Shown here: piece by piece, positions 14,860-18,309 of the stretch
Layout: every line of letters starts with the position of its first letter
Numbering within the stretch: position 1 is the stretch's first letter
DNA from: Candidatus Njordarchaeota archaeon
GTDB lineage: Archaea; Asgardarchaeota; Njordarchaeia; Njordarchaeales; Njordarchaeaceae
Direction: 5' to 3'
Assembly: GCA_029856625.1 (NCBI GenBank)
Contig: JAHKLG010000014.1
Span: 1 to 18,309 of the forward strand
DNA: 18,309 nucleotides
Notes under the pieces: generated by a model
What the model saw: the letters and a program-made list of their open reading frames with translations, nothing else
Databases searched by the model: none
What the model was told of the DNA's origin: nothing
Made by a program: the position numbers and the translations under genes

Positions 14860-15033
14860 ACATAACCTAAATGAAATGGACGCTGGGTTGGACCCCTCCG
14901 GACACGCCCCAAGTATTCAAGCAGTGTCCTATCCCGAAATTTCTGAGAAAGTCTCTGGAGCGGGACCCTCCACAATTTATCCCCCTCCCCTAAGGAAACG
15001 TGCCAGGGAGGGTCGGGCCCGCCCCGGCACGCA
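14860..15033 (-). ncRNA. GC-rich structured RNA of unidentified class
   Basis: A block of high GC in AT-rich DNA, as expected for a stable RNA in a hyperthermophile; short frames through it look random. On the minus strand a GC-rich hairpin opens the block: CGTGCC and GGCACG arms (15026-15031 and 14999-15004) enclosing GGG/CCC pairs. Then come TGGAG/CTCCA and TCCCG/CGGGA arms, which exclude one another (14932-14975), and a GGACAC/GTGTCC hairpin (14902-14928). A strong TATA box TTTAAATATATAA (about 15055-15067) would start transcription near 15033, right before the first hairpin, and TTTTT (14856-14860) follows the last structured part. A plus-strand reading is possible (TATTTTAG near 14841) but has a weaker promoter and no T-run. 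Motifs of SRP RNA, RNase P RNA and tRNA were not found. Confidence 0.62.
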
Positions 15034-15054
15034 TATCTCATTATGATACTTACG

Positions 15055-15067
15055 TTATATATTTAAA
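15055..15067 (-). promoter_or_regulatory. TATA box for the structured RNA
   Basis: On the minus strand TTTAAATATATAA is centred about 27 bases before the first structured base of the GC-rich RNA, the normal archaeal TATA-to-start distance. Assigned from sequence and spacing. Confidence 0.55.
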
Positions 15068-15148
15068 ATTATCTCCTATGACTCTTATCGTCTTCGAAAA
15101 GGGACCCCTAGGAGCTATCTGGCAATAATTATTAAAGATTAGGTCTAT

Positions 15149-15166
15149 CATATATGTATATATTTG
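15149..15166 (+). promoter_or_regulatory. TATA box for the C/D box sRNA
   Basis: ATATATGTATATATTT is followed about 26 bases later by position 15186, three bases before the terminal stem of the sRNA. This is the usual archaeal spacing and suggests the sRNA has its own promoter, which may also serve the following gene. Confidence 0.55.
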
Positions 15167-15188
15167 GGATTATTAAGGGATTATCTCT

Positions 15189-15253
15189 CGCCTATGATGA
15201 GCACGCCCTTCACTGACTAGGATCAAATGATGACCTCTACCACTGCTGAGGCG
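15189..15253 (+). ncRNA. C/D box small RNA (2'-O-methylation guide)
   Basis: All elements of an archaeal C/D sRNA are present in perfect form: C box ATGATGA (15194-15200), 12-base guide GCACGCCCTTCA, D' box CTGA (15213-15216), a 10-base spacer, C' box ATGATGA (15227-15233), 12-base guide CCTCTACCACTG, D box CTGA (15246-15249). The ends CGCC (15189-15192) and GGCG (15250-15253) form the terminal stem. Such RNAs assemble with L7Ae, Nop5 and fibrillarin and direct 2'-O-methylation of the base paired five positions before D or D'. The predicted targets are the G in UGAA-G-GGCGUGC and the G in CAGU-G-GUAGAGG. The target RNAs were not identified here. Confidence 0.9.
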
Positions 15254-15262
15254 TATACTTTG

Positions 15263-16183
15263 GTGTTCTCATTGAGGGGAGAGAAGGCTGCTGAATTTGG
15301 TAATTTTGTGTATCGCAAGGCTGATGAAATATTATTACGTACCGGGAATCGTGTTCTTTCGGTAATCGTTTACGGGTCTATTATTGATGAAGCGTATGTA
15401 GAAGGTTTAAGCGATATTAATATAGCCTTAATAACCAAGGGAGTAGTGAATGATCTTTATTCTTTGAGGACAATTCTTTCTCATTACTTTTGGAAAAGAT
15501 ATCGAAGAAAATTATCGGTAGAAGTTTTTCCTTACGAAGTCTTTATCGCTTTCTATAGGAATTGTGTACCAATAACCGTTATTATTGCTAGAAAAGGGCT
15601 AGTTATTGCAGGTGGAGAACTGATTAATAAAGTTTTGAGAGAGAACTGTGTTTGTGGAGAACCAAGTCTTTACTACTCATTATGTCGAGCTATAAGAGAA
15701 TATTCTAAGGCACTTCTAAATATTCTTCATGGACGCATAGCCTTAAGCATTAGATATCTTCAACATTCCCTCGTACATGCTCTGAGGGCAATCATATTAA
15801 GAGAAACAAACGAAATCCCATGTACTATCCCTGAAATTCGAGAAAATCTCAGAAAATTGAAAAGAATGGAATTACTAAATACTTTTTCCCAAATTATTAT
15901 GCTAAAAATAAGGGCTTTTAATGCTGAAAAGATTTATAAAAGAAAGAGATTAGAGAGTTTAGGACCAAGAAATCCTTTATTTAAGGCTTTTAAAGATGTT
16001 TTCGATGTCTTATCCAGAGCATGGTTAAGCGTAGGTATAAACATCTTAACATTCGACGAACTCATAGGAATAATCAAGAAGCTTAAACCCATAGAGTTAG
16101 TGATGCGCTGCCAAGATAATTATCCAATTATAGAAATGTATGATAGGGAAGAAAGGTATCATCGTGCATCATTATGTAAATAA
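15263..16183 (+). CDS. MNT-type nucleotidyltransferase domain protein with HEPN-like C-terminal part
   Basis: A 306-residue protein. Residues 30-56 carry a minimal nucleotidyltransferase motif, VIVYGSII then GLSDINIAL: GS at 38-39 and Asp51, but Asn53 replaces the second acidic residue of the usual D-x-D. A possible third acidic residue is in SVEVF. From about residue 125 on the protein is helical, and SLVHALRAIILRE followed by EIPCTIPEIRENL resembles the second and third helices of HEPN domains. Such MNT-HEPN combinations occur in toxin-antitoxin and nucleotide-transfer systems; here both are in one chain. The frame extends to ATG 15227, but that ATG is the C' box of the sRNA. GTG 15263, nine bases after GAGGCG, is chosen; TTG 15260 is equivalent. 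Confidence 0.66.
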   Translation: MFSLRGEKAAEFGNFVYRKADEILLRTGNRVLSVIVYGSIIDEAYVEGLSDINIALITKGVVNDLYSLRTILSHYFWKRYRRKLSVEVFPYEVFIAFYRNCVPITVIIARKGLVIAGGELINKVLRENCVCGEPSLYYSLCRAIREYSKALLNILHGRIALSIRYLQHSLVHALRAIILRETNEIPCTIPEIRENLRKLKRMELLNTFSQIIMLKIRAFNAEKIYKRKRLESLGPRNPLFKAFKDVFDVLSRAWLSVGINILTFDELIGIIKKLKPIELVMRCQDNYPIIEMYDREERYHRASLCK

Positions 16184-16194
16184 TGCCTCTGCGC

Positions 16195-16692
16195 TTAAGA
16201 TTTGATGTTAAAGGCTTCGATCACTACCCTGAAAAATTCTGAGAATTCGTCTAGATACTTAAAGGTGAGCCTTAAGATATTTCTTTCTTGCGTATGCTTC
16301 CCAATCACATAGTCTCCTACATCAATCTTCTCATCCGCGTCTCTGAAACTCTCTCTAGCAATGCTCTCTATAAGACCATATAGGTAGTAAAAATCATCCA
16401 CATCGATCTTCTTTTTAAAGCTATAAGAGGCTAGAATTCCTTTATTATTAACTGTTGATAGGATACCAAACACTTTCTCCTTGTTTTTAAGAACTGATAT
16501 TAGATCTTCAATGCTTGGGATTGGTAGATCCCATGGATGCGTGTGAAGGGAAGCATTTACATTATCTGGGACATCAATAAATACCAGATCTCCTCGAATT
16601 ATTTTGTATTCTCCAGAAACTAATTGATAAATAGCTAGTTCCTCGTAAGTATTCTTTAGATTCTTAAGCAGTAATGTTAAGAGAACACGCAT
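16195..16692 (-). CDS. JAMM/MPN-motif metalloprotease-like protein
   Basis: A 165-residue protein containing SLHTHPWDLPIPSIEDL. It satisfies the JAMM signature H-(S/T)-H-x7-S-x2-D exactly, with His50, His52, Ser60 and Asp63; the upstream catalytic Glu could be Glu17 or Glu18, about 33 residues before, within a helix-strand segment (EELAIYQLVSGEY). JAMM proteins are zinc isopeptidases that remove ubiquitin-like proteins; archaeal members free SAMP conjugates. The part after residue 95 is helical and charged. ATG 16692 is preferred (GAGAG upstream); TTG 16710 is an alternative. A TATA box GTTTATAAAATT (16753-16764, reverse strand) gives it its own promoter. No partner adjoins it, but an E1-like gene lies about 8 kb away. 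Family membership rests on the motif. Confidence 0.6.
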   Translation of the reverse strand: MRVLLTLLLKNLKNTYEELAIYQLVSGEYKIIRGDLVFIDVPDNVNASLHTHPWDLPIPSIEDLISVLKNKEKVFGILSTVNNKGILASYSFKKKIDVDDFYYLYGLIESIARESFRDADEKIDVGDYVIGKHTQERNILRLTFKYLDEFSEFFRVVIEAFNIKS

Positions 16693-16752
16693 TATTTTCA
16701 ACTCTCTCAACTCTCCCTGTGTATGAATGAGAAATGGAAATTGGTGGTTAGA

Positions 16753-16764
16753 GTTTATAAAATT
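16753..16764 (-). promoter_or_regulatory. TATA box for the JAMM-motif gene
   Basis: On the minus strand AATTTTATAAAC stands about 60 bases before the ATG at 16692. This predicts a transcript start near 16734, inside the gap after the upstream membrane-protein gene, so the JAMM gene can be transcribed alone. Confidence 0.4.
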
Positions 16765-16781
16765 GCTCCATTCTACTGCGT

Positions 16782-17867
16782 TCAGGATCTTTCAAATTTC
16801 CTACTAGTTATTTGTTCAAGTATTTTTCTCGTTATGATCTTTGAGAACTCCGTGAGCACTACTTTGCCTAATATGAGAGACATCTCGCCGAATAACTGGA
16901 TAGTGCTTATCTTATTTCTTTCCACATAATACTTCATCCTATTTGTGATGAGAGAGTAGCTCAGAAATATGAGGGGGGCTATTGTAACTGCGAATAAAGA
17001 AAGAAGCCACCACAGCGTTATGGCTTCCTGACCATTACTAAATGATGCTATATAATAGATAATAATCATCACCATCCCTAATAACCCATAAATTGAGGCA
17101 TCTGGCTCTGCGGCTCTAGTGGCGATGAATTTTATTGCCCTATTTTGTGCTATAAAGAGAACGGACAAAACAGTAATTATTACCCACACGATCATATTCT
17201 GCTGCACACTAGTGCTAAAATAAAAGCCAAGAGTTATGTATGATGCGTAAAATATGAAAAATCCAATCGCTGACCGCACAATTCTCCCATACTTTTTTGC
17301 TGAAGCTAAAGAGAAAGTTAAAACGAGAGCTAATGCAGTTATACAGATCCCATTGTTAATTTCTTGGATCCATATCTCATACAAACCGATGGTTAGAATG
17401 GTTATTAATAGCAGTTGAGGAAGAGGAGTTAGGAAAACTCTGGATTCGTCACTACCTAATAGAGCATACAGTCCAGCTGTTGAGGAAAAAAATTCCGCGA
17501 ACTGTATGATGAGTAGGACTGCATTAAATAAGAGCCATAAGAAAATGATTATTAGTGTGCATGAGAAGATAGTTCTTGGGCTGGAGATTATTCCATAGAG
17601 ATAGCTTGGAAGAAACTGTATTAAGTGTCTGGGGGCATTAATCATATATAAGGAAAGAATAATCCCTGCTAAAACGGTGAGGAGGAATTCAAGTTTAATA
17701 CTCGCTTTCTTCTTACCAAATACTAGAGAGATGATTATAAGTAATAGACCATAGGTAACTGTTGCACCAGCTAAAGCTGGATTGTAAAGCCCAAGAGAGG
17801 TGAAAATAACAGTAGTTATCGTAATTATTATTGTTTCTTTGCGGAAGAATAGAGGTACCCCTCCCAA
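16782..17867 (-). CDS. hypothetical polytopic membrane protein (about 10 segments)
   Basis: A protein of 361 residues from TTG 17867, unrecognised. Hydrophobic segments lie at about 11-29, 33-50, 58-76, 100-125, 150-166, 173-190, 198-217, 225-240, 258-275 and 284-305; a C-terminal cytoplasmic tail of about 55 residues is helical and basic (GEMSLILGKVVLTEFSKIITRK). No transporter or enzyme motif is evident. The start is uncertain: TTG 17867 has only a poor Shine-Dalgarno, and the same frame stays open at least 50 codons further upstream with protein-like sequence (SASYLERLIWHFIKTRLLGG) but no ATG, GTG or TTG. The stop is 90 bp before the JAMM gene. Confidence 0.7.
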   Translation of the reverse strand: MGGVPLFFRKETIIITITTVIFTSLGLYNPALAGATVTYGLLLIIISLVFGKKKASIKLEFLLTVLAGIILSLYMINAPRHLIQFLPSYLYGIISSPRTIFSCTLIIIFLWLLFNAVLLIIQFAEFFSSTAGLYALLGSDESRVFLTPLPQLLLITILTIGLYEIWIQEINNGICITALALVLTFSLASAKKYGRIVRSAIGFFIFYASYITLGFYFSTSVQQNMIVWVIITVLSVLFIAQNRAIKFIATRAAEPDASIYGLLGMVMIIIYYIASFSNGQEAITLWWLLSLFAVTIAPLIFLSYSLITNRMKYYVERNKISTIQLFGEMSLILGKVVLTEFSKIITRKILEQITSRKFERS

Positions 17868-18041
17868 TAACCTAGTTTTAATAAAATGCCATATAAGTCG
17901 TTCTAGATACGATGCTGACGTAGTTATTCCCCCCGTATCCTTTTTATCAATCTTCTTGTAAGAATAACAAATTATTATTCTTAAAACATCACTATTAATG
18001 GTTAATTTTGACGTAGCTGAAGATGCGTGGTGGCGAATAGA

Positions 18042-18173
18042 ATGGTTGAAGAGATATTCGCTATTAGAGAAAAACCAGAGGAGGTAATATTACGGAGATT
18101 CAGACTTCTTGGGCTAGTATTGCTGGGTTTAGGAGCTGGCATAATTGTTCATAATATTCTTTTAAACCAATAA
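18042..18173 (+). CDS. 43-residue single-span membrane protein (small ORF)
   Basis: From ATG 18042 to TAA 18173 the frame gives a charged N-terminal half (MVEEIFAIREKPEEVILRRF) and a hydrophobic C-terminal helix (LLGLVLLGLGAGIIVHNILL). A GGTGG element lies nine bases before the ATG. This acidic/basic head plus single membrane helix is a common plan for small membrane subunits, though none is recognised. The 3' half overlaps, antisense, the end of the kinase-like frame on the minus strand (18100-18173), so at most one reading is likely to be functional there. Base composition changes sharply right after its stop. Confidence 0.5.
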   Translation: MVEEIFAIREKPEEVILRRFRLLGLVLLGLGAGIIVHNILLNQ

Positions 18174-18309
18174 ATAATTTTTCAAATAAATTAAGTATTT
18201 TGTTATTTTCTTTTAAGTAAATATTTTTCTTTCTCATATAGTCTAATAGATTGTATGATTGTATATATTCCATACAAATAATATTGTTGTCTAAATCATA
18301 AAAATATGG
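18100..18309 (-). pseudogene. protein-kinase-like fragment, C-terminally cut, runs off right edge
   Basis: On the minus strand a frame is open from the right edge to TGA at 18100-18102 (69 residues). It contains DNNIICMEYIQSYNLLDYM, which resembles the hinge of kinase-fold proteins (strand, MEYI, then L-dyl), followed by a helix NKILNLFEKLFIGLKEYYEQ like the one before the catalytic loop. The expected HGD or HxD catalytic loop does not follow; after EYYEQ the sequence becomes unrelated (LCQLLNPAILAQEV) and stops. None of the three minus-strand frames supplies the motif. The kinase-like part is about 17% GC, far below the rest. It may be a truncated acquired gene; a complete short protein is possible but less likely. 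Confidence 0.5.

Noticed and set aside
14860..15033. Identification of the GC-rich RNA as SRP RNA, RNase P RNA, tRNA or H/ACA RNA.
   Set aside because: It is too short for SRP RNA and lacks its GNRA/AGCA motif. GAGAAAGTCTC on the plus strand only loosely resembles RNase P CR-I and has no CR-V partner. No T-loop and no K-turn plus ACA box were seen.
14751..15046. Two overlapping open frames of 64-96 codons on opposite strands through the GC-rich block.
   Set aside because: The translations are rich in Pro, Arg and Gly as expected from GC-rich structured DNA, with no domain pattern; the RNA reading explains the block better.
15073..15114. CTCCTA/TAGGAG inverted repeat between the two RNA genes.
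   Set aside because: A 6-bp stem with a 30-base loop in AT-rich DNA is weak, and nothing else marks it as a functional element.
1..18309. Search for CRISPR arrays, insertion sequences, att sites and replication origins.
   Set aside because: No regularly spaced repeats, transposase motifs, tRNA-integrase junctions or clustered origin-box-like repeats were seen.

Overview
The window is AT-rich DNA from a hyperthermophilic archaeon, most likely a crenarchaeote (Thermoproteota, Desulfurococcales/Ignisphaera-like). This rests on gene content: branched-chain polyamine synthase BpsA, a pyruvoyl arginine/AdoMet decarboxylase, archaeal ThiI with three cluster cysteines, and an archaeal C/D box sRNA. 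Many UUG/GUG starts, AT-rich promoter boxes close to start codons, and a GC-rich structured RNA in AT-rich surroundings agree. No species can be named from sequence alone.

Layout. (1) 1-161, minus: N-terminus of an unknown membrane-anchored protein running off the left edge. (2) 241-3971, plus: a translationally coupled hyuA-hyuB hydantoinase/oxoprolinase pair. (3) 4022-4897, minus: unknown protein with a soluble N-terminal domain and about four membrane segments. (4) 4898-5267: non-coding, with several dyads. (5) 5268-7740, plus: COG2522-type HTH regulator, TtuA/Ncs6-like tRNA thiolase, ThiI. (6) 9362-7737, minus: membrane protein, winged-helix protein and E1-like (MoeB/ThiF/UbaA) enzyme, whose last gene meets thiI tail to tail. 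(7) 9448-11558, plus: a surface protein with signal peptide and C-terminal anchor, then an M20 metallohydrolase. (8) 14736-11559, minus: a polyamine operon, pyruvoyl decarboxylase - agmatinase - bpsA - speE. (9) 14860-15262: an RNA island holding an unidentified GC-rich structured RNA (best read on the minus strand) and a textbook C/D box sRNA (plus strand). (10) 15263-18309: an MNT-HEPN-like protein, a JAMM-motif protein, a large unknown membrane protein, a 43-residue membrane ORF, and a kinase-like fragment in a stretch of about 17% GC at the right edge.

How the genes fit together. TtuA and ThiI are both PP-loop enzymes that put sulfur into tRNA; an E1-like enzyme could activate the ubiquitin-like sulfur carrier that TtuA-type enzymes use, and a JAMM protein about 8 kb away could act on such conjugates. 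The polyamine operon covers agmatine formation or decarboxy-AdoMet supply, ureohydrolysis, aminopropyl transfer and branching, but has only one of the two decarboxylases the pathway needs. tRNA thiolation, branched polyamines and guided RNA 2'-O-methylation are all nucleic-acid-stabilising functions of hyperthermophiles. The least understood parts are the structured RNA upstream of the polyamine operon, the JAMM protein, and the right-edge kinase-like fragment.
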